64,000 nucleotides of DNA. Source: Pseudoalteromonas ruthenica. GTDB taxonomy: Bacteria; Pseudomonadota; Gammaproteobacteria; Enterobacterales; Alteromonadaceae. Position numbers and translations under genes: made by a program. Location of the stretch: NCBI RefSeq assembly GCF_008808095.1, contig NZ_CP023396.1, positions 2,807,501 to 2,871,500 on the forward strand. Reading direction: 5' to 3'. Below are positions 44,648-53,898 of the stretch, piece after piece (the first letter of the stretch is position 1; each line of letters begins with the position of its first letter). Below the pieces are notes generated by a model. It made no database searches. It saw only the letters and a program-made list of their open reading frames with translations, and was not told the DNA's origin.

Positions 44648-46144
44648 TTACAGTCCTTGCAAACACGCCAACTCCTTATCTTGCAAGGCCACACGCACAG
44701 GTAACAACAATGCGCGACTACTTAGCTGCGCTTCAGCTTCGAGTTGCTGCTGCCAAGCCAGCGGTAACACCTGACGCCAGTGGCTAAGGTGTAACTGCCC
44801 TTGCACACTCACTGCACAGTGGCCATCCGTTAAGGGCAGGAGTGACACACTCTCTGCGGCTACATGCTCCGCAGGGGCTGACTCAGCTACATGATTAAAC
44901 TCATGAGCCTGTACTTCACTGATCCCTTGATAAAACTGATTCGCTTGAGCAATACGTTGGGCATCAACAGGGTGCGCTCGCGTGCTCGCTGGCGCTGAAT
45001 CTCGATAGCTTGAACCAGGGCGACTGGCCGTTCCCATAAACTGCCCCGATTGCTGATTATCAGGACTAGGACGCAATTGCGATTTGGGGTAAGCAGGACT
45101 GTCACTGTGAGCAGCGGTTGCTGGTGGTATCGAGGGTTGCGGTATTAGCGTTTGCTCACTGGCCACCAGCTGTTGCACCGCCTGTAAAATAAAGTCATGG
45201 ACTAATCGCGCCTGATGAAAACGCACCTCATGCTTGGCCGGATGCACGTTAACATCAACCTGGCGGGGGTCGACTTCTAGGTAAAGTACAAATGCCGGCA
45301 CTTGCGCTTGTTGGGTATGTTCTTCAAAGGCTTGACGAATAGCGTGTAAAATCAATTTGTCGCGCATCATGCGGCCATTAACATAGGTATACTGCGGCTC
45401 TGTTTGCGTGTGCTGAGGCATAATCCAGCCATGCAAATAGAGCCCTTGGTCACCACTTTGTAAATGCATTCCCTGGCTGGCAAAGCCTTTGCCTGCGACC
45501 TGAGCAATACGCTTTACTGCACCCGCGTCGTCCGCCGACACTGGTCGATATTGGCGCACTACTTTAGCGTTGTGGGTTAAGGTAATGGCAATATCGAAGC
45601 GGCTTAAGGCAATGCGCTTTAGCAGCTCATCAATATGGTTGAACTCAGTTTTTTCGGTTCGTAAGAATTTGCGCCGTGCGGGGGTATTAAAAAATAAGTC
45701 TTTAACTTCAATGGTGGTGCCATCAGGATGCGCTGTTGGCTGCACCTGCACGGCCATATCGCGTCCCTCTGCAAAGGCTTGCCAAGCTTCATTTTGCTGG
45801 GCAGGCTTGGACTTTAACGTTAGTCGCGATACCGAGCTTATGGAGGCGAGTGCCTCGCCACGAAAGCCTAAGGAGTTAATACATTCTAAATCATCCAGTG
45901 TTTTTAATTTACTGGTAGCATGGCGTGAAAGCGCGAGGGTGAGCTCATCTTTGACTATACCCGAACCATTGTCGGTAATGCGGATCAGTTTATGGCCGCC
46001 GCGTTCAATATCAACGCGAATACGTGTCGCTCCCGCATCTAAGCTGTTTTCAACCAACTCTTTCACGACAGAAGCGGGACGCTCAACTACTTCACCAGCA
46101 GCGATTTGGTTAGCTAATCGCGCCGGTAATATCGCTATACTCAT
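44648..46144 (-). CDS. mutL: DNA mismatch repair protein MutL, truncated by in-frame TAA
   Basis: 498 codons: the N-terminal GHKL ATPase is intact ([59 protein letters not shown]), as are the S5-like domain and the Ser/Pro/Gln-rich linker. The C-terminal dimerisation domain starts ([22 protein letters not shown]) but is cut at LACLQGL by TAA (44648-44650). E. coli MutL has 615 residues; the missing part is present in the same frame just downstream. Without the C-terminal domain MutL cannot dimerise stably, so mismatch repair would be impaired. The stop could also be a sequencing error. Confidence 0.9.
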   Translation of the reverse strand: MSIAILPARLANQIAAGEVVERPASVVKELVENSLDAGATRIRVDIERGGHKLIRITDNGSGIVKDELTLALSRHATSKLKTLDDLECINSLGFRGEALASISSVSRLTLKSKPAQQNEAWQAFAEGRDMAVQVQPTAHPDGTTIEVKDLFFNTPARRKFLRTEKTEFNHIDELLKRIALSRFDIAITLTHNAKVVRQYRPVSADDAGAVKRIAQVAGKGFASQGMHLQSGDQGLYLHGWIMPQHTQTEPQYTYVNGRMMRDKLILHAIRQAFEEHTQQAQVPAFVLYLEVDPRQVDVNVHPAKHEVRFHQARLVHDFILQAVQQLVASEQTLIPQPSIPPATAAHSDSPAYPKSQLRPSPDNQQSGQFMGTASRPGSSYRDSAPASTRAHPVDAQRIAQANQFYQGISEVQAHEFNHVAESAPAEHVAAESVSLLPLTDGHCAVSVQGQLHLSHWRQVLPLAWQQQLEAEAQLSSRALLLPVRVALQDKELACLQGL

Positions 46145-46153
46145 ATACGCTCG

Positions 46154-47494
46154 TTAGGTATTAGGAATGGTTAACACTTGGCCAATGTAGACTGTGTCTG
46201 TTTTTAGCTTATTGACGCGTTTAATAGCCCCGACAGAGACGCCATAACGACTCGCCACGACACTTAACGACTCACCGCGACGAATCTTATGTCGTGTTGG
46301 GTTTTGTGCCTTAATCGTTGCAAATAGCGAGTCATCAGGGGGGTTATTACGGTAATAACCACGAATTGATCTGAACACCGCCTTAGCTAGTTTTTCCTGG
46401 TGCGCCGCCGTTTTCAGCAACCGCTCTTCTTGAGGGTTGGATATAAACCCCGTTTCCACCAAGATAGAGGGAATATCTGGCGATTTCAGTACTGCTAAAC
46501 TCGCCGCTTGCGGATAGCGTTTATGCATTTTCGCCACTTTACGTAATTCTTTGATGGCCTCTTCAGCCACTTTAAAGCCGGTTTTCATGGAGTGATCCAT
46601 GGACATGTCGAGTAGCGTCTGCGCTAAATACTTTTCGCTGGCCGTGTCGCGAATGGCATCCGCAGCCCCCCCAAGTAATTCAGAGTGTTTTTCCCTATCC
46701 TCAATCCATTTACCTATTTCTGAATTAGCCCGACGCAGAGACAACACCCACACCGACGCTCCTCGCGGCTGTGGGCTGGTAAAGGCATCAGCGTGAATTG
46801 ACACTAAAAAGTCAGCTTTGCGTTTGCGCGCTTTGGTGCTGCGGTTATTGAGTTTGACGTAATAATCTCCGCTGCGCACCATATAGGCTTGCATGCCCCG
46901 TTCGGCATTAATCAATCGCTCTAAGCGTTTAGCTACTTGCAAAGTGATGTCTTTCTCATAGGTGCCGCTTGGGCCAATAGAGCCGGGGTCTTCACCGCCG
47001 TGACCCGCATCGATCGCGATAACAATGTCACGGTTGGTTTCTAATACTCTATTTTTTGGTATGTTTTGGGCTTGTTGACCGTCACTTTTATCGTAAAGGT
47101 CAATGACTAATCGGTCTTTATACGGCCCGGTAGGAGCCAAAGAAAAAATGACCGGCTTAGTGGCTTTGAGTAACTCAAACACCACTCGAGTAGAACCCGA
47201 CTTTTTCGGCGTGCTAGGACGGATTTTATCAACAATTTGGTGCTTCTTTTCAATTGCTGGGTAGTCTTTACGGTGCGCAGTATTATTGATATCAACGACG
47301 AGGCGTAATGGATTCTTCAGCATGAAATAGCTGAAATCTGGCTTTTCTTGCATATCAAACACCACCCGCGTGCTATCGGGTGATGGCCATACACGCACGT
47401 TTTCTATGGTGTTTTGAGCTGCCGCCACTGTTGCCCATACGAGCAACATGGCGCACAAGGTTGCCTTGCTTGCGGTTATGATTATTTTAAGCAT
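46154..47494 (-). CDS. amiB: N-acetylmuramoyl-L-alanine amidase (AmiB/AmiC type)
   Basis: A 446-residue secreted protein: signal peptide (ATLCAMLLVWATVAAAQ), AMIN domain (about 28-120; TRVVFDMQEKPDFSYFMLKNPLRLVVDI), Amidase_3 catalytic domain with zinc ligands in IAIDAGHGGEDPG, the late Glu in ILVETGFISNPQEERLL, and a C-terminal LysM (HKIRRGESLSVVASRYGVSVGAIKRVN). It splits septal peptidoglycan at division. The tsaE-amiB-mutL order matches E. coli. Confidence 0.95.
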   Translation of the reverse strand: MLKIIITASKATLCAMLLVWATVAAAQNTIENVRVWPSPDSTRVVFDMQEKPDFSYFMLKNPLRLVVDINNTAHRKDYPAIEKKHQIVDKIRPSTPKKSGSTRVVFELLKATKPVIFSLAPTGPYKDRLVIDLYDKSDGQQAQNIPKNRVLETNRDIVIAIDAGHGGEDPGSIGPSGTYEKDITLQVAKRLERLINAERGMQAYMVRSGDYYVKLNNRSTKARKRKADFLVSIHADAFTSPQPRGASVWVLSLRRANSEIGKWIEDREKHSELLGGAADAIRDTASEKYLAQTLLDMSMDHSMKTGFKVAEEAIKELRKVAKMHKRYPQAASLAVLKSPDIPSILVETGFISNPQEERLLKTAAHQEKLAKAVFRSIRGYYRNNPPDDSLFATIKAQNPTRHKIRRGESLSVVASRYGVSVGAIKRVNKLKTDTVYIGQVLTIPNT

Positions 47495-47957
47495 TGCCTT
47501 TTAACTTTGTTACTACATCAGCGCCACGCTCAGATTTTGCGTCGATACTGATCTCACGCGCTTCCCCTGTATACTCTAGCGTGATTTCTAAATCAGCGCG
47601 AGGAATTACCCCCTCACCTTTACTAGGCCACTCCAAAATACACACCGCGCGGTTATCGAAATAATCCCGAATGCCCATGAATTCGAGCTCTTCTGGGTCA
47701 GCTAATCGATATAAATCAAAATGATATACTTTGACCTGCGCTAGCTCATAAGGTTCAACTAAGGTATAAGTTGGACTCTTAACCTTACCTTTATGACCCA
47801 GCCCTTGCACGATTCCACGCGTGAGCGTGGTTTTCCCCGCCCCTAAGTCACCGTACATATAGATCACCGCACCGTCAGCGATAAGTGGGGCTAGTTGCGC
47901 CCCTAATGCGACGGTTGCTTGCTCATCCGCCAAATATTGGTCAAACCGCATGGTCAT
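47487..47957 (-). CDS. tsaE: tRNA t6A synthesis ATPase TsaE
   Basis: A 156-residue P-loop ATPase: MYGDLGAGKTTLTRGIVQGL, KSPTYTLVEPY and VYHFDLYRLADPEELEFMGIRDYF, all TsaE hallmarks. It works with TsaB and TsaD to make t6A37 in tRNA. It overlaps amiB by 8 bases and follows nnr by 6. Confidence 0.96.
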   Translation of the reverse strand: MTMRFDQYLADEQATVALGAQLAPLIADGAVIYMYGDLGAGKTTLTRGIVQGLGHKGKVKSPTYTLVEPYELAQVKVYHFDLYRLADPEELEFMGIRDYFDNRAVCILEWPSKGEGVIPRADLEITLEYTGEAREISIDAKSERGADVVTKLKGNA

Positions 47958-47963
47958 TATTGC

Positions 47964-49451
47964 TTACCCTATTAAAGCTCGTATTACTGGAAATAAATCA
48001 CTGGCGAGCAACCCTTTGCTGCCCTCACTGCTTGCTTGCTGTGCCGCTAAGCCGTGCACATAAGATCCCACACAGGCACTGTCATGTGGACTAACGCCCT
48101 GCGCTAGCAACGCGCCAATTATACCAGATAATACATCACCCATGCCGCCACTCGCTAGTGCGTTACTGCCACTGCTGTTAATTGTTAATTTATCAGCGCT
48201 ACAAATGAGTGTACCCGGACCTTTCAACAGCACTGTTGCTTGGTATGAACGCGCTAACTCCTGCACCTTGGCAAAGCGATTGGCTTCCACCTCAGTAACG
48301 GAGCTTTGCAATAATCGCGCAGCCTCTTTGGGGTGCGGCGTCAAAACACAATCAGTGAGTCGCTGTGGATGCTGTGCCAATAGGTTTAATGCATCCGCAT
48401 CCAGCACTTTTAATCGTTTGTGTTCATAGCTAAGAACCGTGCTGAGCATCTGTTGCGCCCACTGACATTGCCCTAATCCAGGCCCAATAACGACGACGTT
48501 GGCTTTTTCCAATAGTGCTGTGAGTTGCTGAGCAGTTGTTACCCCGTGAACCATAAGCTCATAGCAACCTTGGCTTATGGTTTGCACATTATCTGGATGG
48601 GTAGCCACACTCACCAAACCGGCCCCTGTTCGTAGTGCCGCTTCACTGGCTAATCGCGCTGCGCCCGCCATTCCTAGCCCCCCCGCGACAACTAAGACAT
48701 GACCGGCATTATTCTTGTGACTGCCTTGGTCTCGAACTGGCCGCTTGCGCATCATCGATGCATGATCATTCAAGCAAGCCACTGCACTACATTGGCGGTA
48801 AAAAGCCTGCTCTATTGCCAATGGCGCAAACCATAAGTGACCACATTGGGTTTTAGCACGACCGCTCAATAGACCCTGCTTTAGGGCAATAAACGTCAGT
48901 GTATGGTGGGCATTAAAGGCATTATTATGTACCTGCGCACTGTGGGCATCGACCCCGCTGGGGACGTCAATGGCGATACGCATCACCTTAGCGGCATTTA
49001 CTTTTGCTAATACATCAGCAATAGGTTCCGGCAAAGCACGATTAAGGCCAATGCCAAAGATAGCATCCACCACTATATGATAATGATGTAGACTTACGTC
49101 TTGAACACACTCCCCACCGCTTTGTTTAAAGCGCTCATACATGGTTGCGGCACCTCCCTTAAGAGTATGCACAGCGACCAACGGCCATACCTTAACATCG
49201 TACCCTTGTTGACGTAATTCAGTGGCGACCACAAAGCCATCACCGGCGTTGTTACCGCCTCCACTAAGCACAATAACGCGATTTTTTTCGTCGTAGTGTT
49301 GTTGTATCCAATGAGCCACGGTGCTACCCGCTCGGTGCATTAGCTCCTGCATACTCACTCCGCTGTGCTTGGCAGCGGCACCTTCATATTGCTGCAATTG
49401 TTGGGGAGTAAATACCAGCTGTGGTAAATTAGTACTGTAATGACTATCCAT
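47964..49451 (-). CDS. nnr: Bifunctional NAD(P)H-hydrate epimerase/dehydratase
   Basis: About 495 residues. The N-terminal YjeF_N epimerase domain shows VIVLSGGGNNAGDGFVVATELRQQGYDV; the C-terminal carbohydrate-kinase-like dehydratase domain shows HVLVVAGGLGMAGAARLASEAALRTGAGLV, VLTPHPKEAARLL and NALASGGMGDVLSGIIGALLAQG. It repairs damaged NADH/NADPH. ATG at 49451 is used; a GTG at 49460 is possible. The divergent queG start is only 2-11 bases away. Confidence 0.95.
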   Translation of the reverse strand: MDSHYSTNLPQLVFTPQQLQQYEGAAAKHSGVSMQELMHRAGSTVAHWIQQHYDEKNRVIVLSGGGNNAGDGFVVATELRQQGYDVKVWPLVAVHTLKGGAATMYERFKQSGGECVQDVSLHHYHIVVDAIFGIGLNRALPEPIADVLAKVNAAKVMRIAIDVPSGVDAHSAQVHNNAFNAHHTLTFIALKQGLLSGRAKTQCGHLWFAPLAIEQAFYRQCSAVACLNDHASMMRKRPVRDQGSHKNNAGHVLVVAGGLGMAGAARLASEAALRTGAGLVSVATHPDNVQTISQGCYELMVHGVTTAQQLTALLEKANVVVIGPGLGQCQWAQQMLSTVLSYEHKRLKVLDADALNLLAQHPQRLTDCVLTPHPKEAARLLQSSVTEVEANRFAKVQELARSYQATVLLKGPGTLICSADKLTINSSGSNALASGGMGDVLSGIIGALLAQGVSPHDSACVGSYVHGLAAQQASSEGSKGLLASDLFPVIRALIG

Positions 49452-49462
49452 GGTTTTCACTT

Positions 49463-50632
49463 TTGCCGAATAACACCGTTAATTATCCTGAACTAGCACA
49501 GCAAATTAAGCAATGGGCGAGCGAGCTTGGCTTTGCCGATGCGGCTATTTGTGACATAGATCTCAGTGCTCATGAAGCACAATTACAACGTTGGCTTGAG
49601 CTTGGCTATCATGGCGAAATGAACTTTATGGCCGAGCATGGCACCAAGCGGTCCCGGCCAGACGAACTGGTACCGGGTACCCAGCGTGTCATTGCGTTAA
49701 AGATGCACTATTTACCCCCGGACGCGGGCTTTGCCCGCACCCTGAAAAATCCTCAGTTAGCCTATATCAGCCGTTATGCTCTGGGCCGCGATTATCACAA
49801 GCTGATGCGTAACCGTATAAAAAAGCTCGGCCAGCGTATTGCGCAAGTTGCTGAAGGTTTGGGGTTTCGCCCTTTTGTTGACTCCGCGCCGGTGCTCGAG
49901 CGCCAGCTTGCGGCTAAGGCTGGCTTAGGCTTTACCGGAAAGCATAGCTTATTAATAGACAAACAAGCGGGGTCATGGTTTTTCCTCGGGGAGCTGTTTG
50001 TGGATATTCCACTGCCAGTTGATAACCCTGACATCCGACAAGCCACCCAAGGAGAGTGCGGCAGTTGCGTCGCGTGCATGACCATGTGCCCCACAGGGGC
50101 TATCGTTGAACCCTATGTGATTGATGCGCGAAAATGTATTTCCTATTTAACCATTGAGCTTAAAGGCGCTATTCCTGAGCAATACCGAACAGCGATGGGC
50201 AATCGTATTTATGGCTGTGACGACTGCCAGTTAATTTGCCCGTGGAACCGTTATGGCGAGATCACCGCAGAGTCTGACTTCCATGCCCGCGCCCCGCTTA
50301 AAGATCAACCACTATTGACGCTATTTAGCTGGGATGAAGAGACGTTTTTAACTAATACCGAAGGCAGCCCCATCCGCCGTATTGGCCACCAACGCTGGCT
50401 TCGTAATATTGCCATTGCCTTGGGTAACGCGCCCTACGATAGCGCTATTGTTGAGGCGTTAATGGCCAGGTTAAACGGGGCTAGTGACTTGGTTGCAGAG
50501 CATATTCATTGGGCACTCGCGCAGCAACAACAAAAGCGTGAGGCACTGAGCGTGACAGTCACGGCACATACAAAGAAAACTCAGCGATTGATCCGCGCCG
50601 TACAAAAAGGGCTTCCCAGAGACGCAGAGTAA
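49463..50632 (+). CDS. queG: Epoxyqueuosine reductase QueG
   Basis: A 389-residue cobalamin and [4Fe-4S] enzyme: YHGEMNFMAEHGTKRSRPDELVPGTQRVI, GLGFTGKHSLLI, and two cluster motifs, CGSCVACMTMCPTGAI and YGCDDCQLICPWN. It reduces epoxyqueuosine in the last step of queuosine tRNA modification. The frame begins with TTG at 49463, no ATG lies nearby, and no clear ribosome site is seen, so the exact start is uncertain. Confidence 0.95.
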   Translation: MPNNTVNYPELAQQIKQWASELGFADAAICDIDLSAHEAQLQRWLELGYHGEMNFMAEHGTKRSRPDELVPGTQRVIALKMHYLPPDAGFARTLKNPQLAYISRYALGRDYHKLMRNRIKKLGQRIAQVAEGLGFRPFVDSAPVLERQLAAKAGLGFTGKHSLLIDKQAGSWFFLGELFVDIPLPVDNPDIRQATQGECGSCVACMTMCPTGAIVEPYVIDARKCISYLTIELKGAIPEQYRTAMGNRIYGCDDCQLICPWNRYGEITAESDFHARAPLKDQPLLTLFSWDEETFLTNTEGSPIRRIGHQRWLRNIAIALGNAPYDSAIVEALMARLNGASDLVAEHIHWALAQQQQKREALSVTVTAHTKKTQRLIRAVQKGLPRDAE

Positions 50633-50658
50633 TCTCAGAGCGCTCTCTTTTTACCACG

Positions 50659-51783
50659 TTAGTTGAGCAATTTAGCGAGATCTTGCTCAATGCGAGAAAA
50701 TGCCGCCTGCAAGTTCTCCACCGACTCCTCTCGGGCCACCGAGCGCTGGATGGTGTCGTCTACCTTTTGATAGATAAAGGCTTCTTGGTCATCGTCTAAG
50801 CCCATAGTGGGAATACGCTCCTCAAGCTCCTCTTGTAACGCGCGAAATACTTTTTCATTATCGCTGCGCGTTTGATTTACCGCACTGATGAGCTCACGGA
50901 ATTGTGCTTCAATACGCGATACCGCCTCCCCCAACTGCGCTTGGCGCTTTTGCAGCGCTTGTTTGGTCATAATGGCGGTGAGTTGCTGCTCGGTTACACT
51001 GACTAAAAAGCACACATGATCGCGAATGCGACCATGCTTCTCGGGTTCTTTCTCTGGCATATTCAGGATCAGTAAGCTCACTTTCTCATAGTTAACCAAC
51101 AACCGCTGCGAGAACTCGTGTAAGCGCCCCCGGGTTTTTAACATATCGAAAAGCTCAACGACAATGGGGGAGCACCCTCCACTTAATGAAAAGTGCTGTA
51201 CGCCGTCATCCAATCGCAACTCAGCATTACTTTGTAAGCCAAAACGGTTTAAACAGCTGAGAAGCTCTTTGCCTAACTCTTGGGGCTCCCAAATTTGCCC
51301 AATACGCTCAACAAAGTTGACGATTTCGCCCATTTCGCTGCTATTAGCCATAGCGTTAAAAGCCGTTGATGTGGCATCGTCAACTTGCTTTTGTAAGTCT
51401 TCTTGCTCGTCAAGATACCCTTTGAGCTTCATCAACTTTGATTTGAGTTCATCGTGACTGAAAGGTTTAACAATGTAGTCTTCTGCGCCTACAGCGTAAC
51501 CCTCCATGCGCTCTTCTACCGTGCCTCGCGCAGATACAAACATGACCACAATATCTTCGGTTTCTGGGTTCGCTTTAAGTTGGCGACAGACATCATAGCC
51601 GTTCATATCTGGCATGCTGACATCAAGCAAAATAATATCTGGCTTAAACTCCCCCACCACCGCAAGGCAGGCTGGCCCACTGTCGACCATTTTCAGCTCA
51701 AACCCCTGATCATCGAGAATTTCTTCAATGATTTCTAGATTATATTCTTCGTCATCTACTGCTAATACCCGTTGCACTGTCAT
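50659..51783 (-). CDS. Response regulator with helical output region
   Basis: A 374-residue protein. The receiver domain (5-120) is intact: VLAVDDEEYN, phospho-acceptor in DIILLDVSMPDMNG, and VSARG...DYIVKPFSHDEL. The C-terminal ~250 residues are mostly helical with coiled stretches (LQKQVDDATSTAFNAMANSSEMGEIVNFVERIGQIW; QTRSDNEKVFRALQEELEERI) and no known DNA-binding or enzymatic domain. The SEMGEIVNFVE segment is seen in other receiver proteins of marine bacteria. It lies 28 bases downstream of the histidine kinase gene, its likely partner. Confidence 0.88.
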   Translation of the reverse strand: MTVQRVLAVDDEEYNLEIIEEILDDQGFELKMVDSGPACLAVVGEFKPDIILLDVSMPDMNGYDVCRQLKANPETEDIVVMFVSARGTVEERMEGYAVGAEDYIVKPFSHDELKSKLMKLKGYLDEQEDLQKQVDDATSTAFNAMANSSEMGEIVNFVERIGQIWEPQELGKELLSCLNRFGLQSNAELRLDDGVQHFSLSGGCSPIVVELFDMLKTRGRLHEFSQRLLVNYEKVSLLILNMPEKEPEKHGRIRDHVCFLVSVTEQQLTAIMTKQALQKRQAQLGEAVSRIEAQFRELISAVNQTRSDNEKVFRALQEELEERIPTMGLDDDQEAFIYQKVDDTIQRSVAREESVENLQAAFSRIEQDLAKLLN

Positions 51784-51811
51784 CGTATTGACCTTCCCTT
51801 ATTCAAGCTTG

Positions 51812-53797
51812 TTATTCTACCGGCTTATGCGGCGGCGCCTGAGTTTCTTGTGCTTGCTGAACTTTTGGCAAGCTTATTTCTATAATAGTGCCTCCTTTAG
51901 GATTTTGCTTAGCATGAATGCGGCCATGATGCAGCGCCACAAACTCTCGGCATATCGCCAATCCTAAACCTGTTCCCCCGGCCCCTCGATTGGTTTGGCT
52001 ACTTTGGGAGAATTTATCAAAGACATGTTCTAGCTCGTTTTCTGGGATACCTACACCATGATCAACCACTTGAATTCCCAAGTTGTCACCATCCTCATGT
52101 AAGTAAATGTCTATTTCACTTCCTTCGGTGCTAAATTTAAGCGCATTTCCTAATAGATTAGTTATTACTTGAGTTATTTGCGCACCATCGCAGTCAATGT
52201 GACTATTCACACCGTTATCATGGAGTTTTATGTTGATGTGTTTTTCCATCGCCGTGCCAGACACATCGGTAATGCTCGATTCAATCAACTTACAAACGTC
52301 AGCTCGGCTCGGGCAAAAAGGAAATTTGCCAACGTCTAATTTCGACAAATCAAGTAAGTTATTAAGTAATGACAGCAAGCGCTCGCCGCTGGTATGAATA
52401 CGGTTGAGATACTTGCTTAACTTATCAATGGGCGTTTCACCATTGCTCAACTTGTCGAGCCCAAATCGCGAAAAGCTGAGTATAGAGTGCATCGGGGTGC
52501 GCAGTTCGTGGGACATATTGGCCAGGAACTCTGATTTACTGCGGTTTGCGGCTTCCGCCTGGTCCTTAGCTAACTCCAGCTCCCGAGTGCGTTCCTTGAC
52601 GCGGATTTCGAGCTCATCTCGCGCCTCTTCAAGTAATACTTGGCGCTCTTTTAGGTTAGTTACATTTTTAAAGATTACGGCGTAGGCAATCGCACCATGA
52701 TAGTCAATTTCACTGAAAGAGCCGACCATAGGGATCAGCCCGCGCTTCGAGGTTTGCACTTCAAGCTCACAGCTATGCTGATTTAAGCTTGATGTCGAAC
52801 GCATAGTTTGCAGTAAAGTTTGCTCTGAGCTTGGGCTCAAAAATTGAAACAGGGTATGCTTTGCGAGCTCGGTTTGATTTAGGTTAAGTAACTTCGCCGC
52901 TGCATCATTGGCGTCAATCAGGCTGCCATTACGGGCAAACAAAATGACTGCATCAGGGGTGTTTTTGAATACTACGCGTAACAAACTGTCTTTTTCAATG
53001 AGCGCATCAACGGTGTCTTGTAACCGCTCAAGTAGCTGCGCGTTGTTACGTTTGAGGAGCTCTGTCTGCCATGCCTTATGCACCGATTTAAGGACAATAC
53101 TTTGATCCGCTGGCAGCTCAATGACATCATCCACACCGCTGCGGATCACCTCCAGTAAATTTGCTTTATCTCCTTGGTTTATAAGCAAGATACAACGGCA
53201 ATGTGATTGTATCCTTTTAACCTGTAAATACACATCACTGCCGCTATCCCCTTGCACTTGGTAATGACAGAGCAAAATATCGATATGTGTTCCGTTGACA
53301 ATTTCCAACGCCTGAGTAAGAGAGTGAGCACCGAGTACGCTAATGTGCGCGCCTGTCAGCCACTGCTGGATATGTGCTTGGCTATCTTGTGGACTAACAT
53401 GAAGCACTTGTGGCAAGGCTATCGACTGCGGTCCGTCAATCTCTAAAATGCTTTCTAATAGCGCACTGATTTCTTTGTTTTCATAGAAAGGATAAATAAC
53501 TTGAGCTTGTATAAACAGCTTATTGAGCTCGGCGAAGCTTGCAAATACTTCACCTTGTTCAGCCTTAGGCGCCAATAACGCGACATTACAGCCGCTGAGG
53601 GTTTGTTTGAGCTCACAAGCAAGCGCCATAGGAATGCCATGGGCAAGGATATACATATCATAGTCATTGGGCTCAATGACTTCTAAATTAGCAAAGTGCA
53701 GCAGCTCGACCTCACAATCGAGCAGCTCTAGCAGTACTTTAATGCGCATAGCAAGCACTGTTGTTGCATCTATGATCAATATCCGTCGCTTCACCAT
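51812..53797 (-). CDS. Soluble histidine kinase with two degenerate receiver-like domains and PAS
   Basis: A 661-residue protein. Residues 4-115 and 135-250 look like receiver folds, but the usual phospho-acceptor strand is altered in both ([13 protein letters not shown] and [15 protein letters not shown]), so neither has a proper Asp. A PAS domain follows ([27 protein letters not shown]), then HisKA with [25 protein letters not shown] (phospho-His about residue 430) and a complete HATPase ([50 protein letters not shown]). No membrane segment is seen. It is followed by the response-regulator gene. Confidence 0.9.
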   Translation of the reverse strand: MVKRRILIIDATTVLAMRIKVLLELLDCEVELLHFANLEVIEPNDYDMYILAHGIPMALACELKQTLSGCNVALLAPKAEQGEVFASFAELNKLFIQAQVIYPFYENKEISALLESILEIDGPQSIALPQVLHVSPQDSQAHIQQWLTGAHISVLGAHSLTQALEIVNGTHIDILLCHYQVQGDSGSDVYLQVKRIQSHCRCILLINQGDKANLLEVIRSGVDDVIELPADQSIVLKSVHKAWQTELLKRNNAQLLERLQDTVDALIEKDSLLRVVFKNTPDAVILFARNGSLIDANDAAAKLLNLNQTELAKHTLFQFLSPSSEQTLLQTMRSTSSLNQHSCELEVQTSKRGLIPMVGSFSEIDYHGAIAYAVIFKNVTNLKERQVLLEEARDELEIRVKERTRELELAKDQAEAANRSKSEFLANMSHELRTPMHSILSFSRFGLDKLSNGETPIDKLSKYLNRIHTSGERLLSLLNNLLDLSKLDVGKFPFCPSRADVCKLIESSITDVSGTAMEKHINIKLHDNGVNSHIDCDGAQITQVITNLLGNALKFSTEGSEIDIYLHEDGDNLGIQVVDHGVGIPENELEHVFDKFSQSSQTNRGAGGTGLGLAICREFVALHHGRIHAKQNPKGGTIIEISLPKVQQAQETQAPPHKPVE

Positions 53798-53898
53798 GCT
53801 TTCACCAAGCCCTCTACTCTAGTTTAAACGTAGACGTACTTTTGCCTAGTTGGCAACTTTATATTCAACTTAAACCATTGAACCTAAAGAGGAAACGC

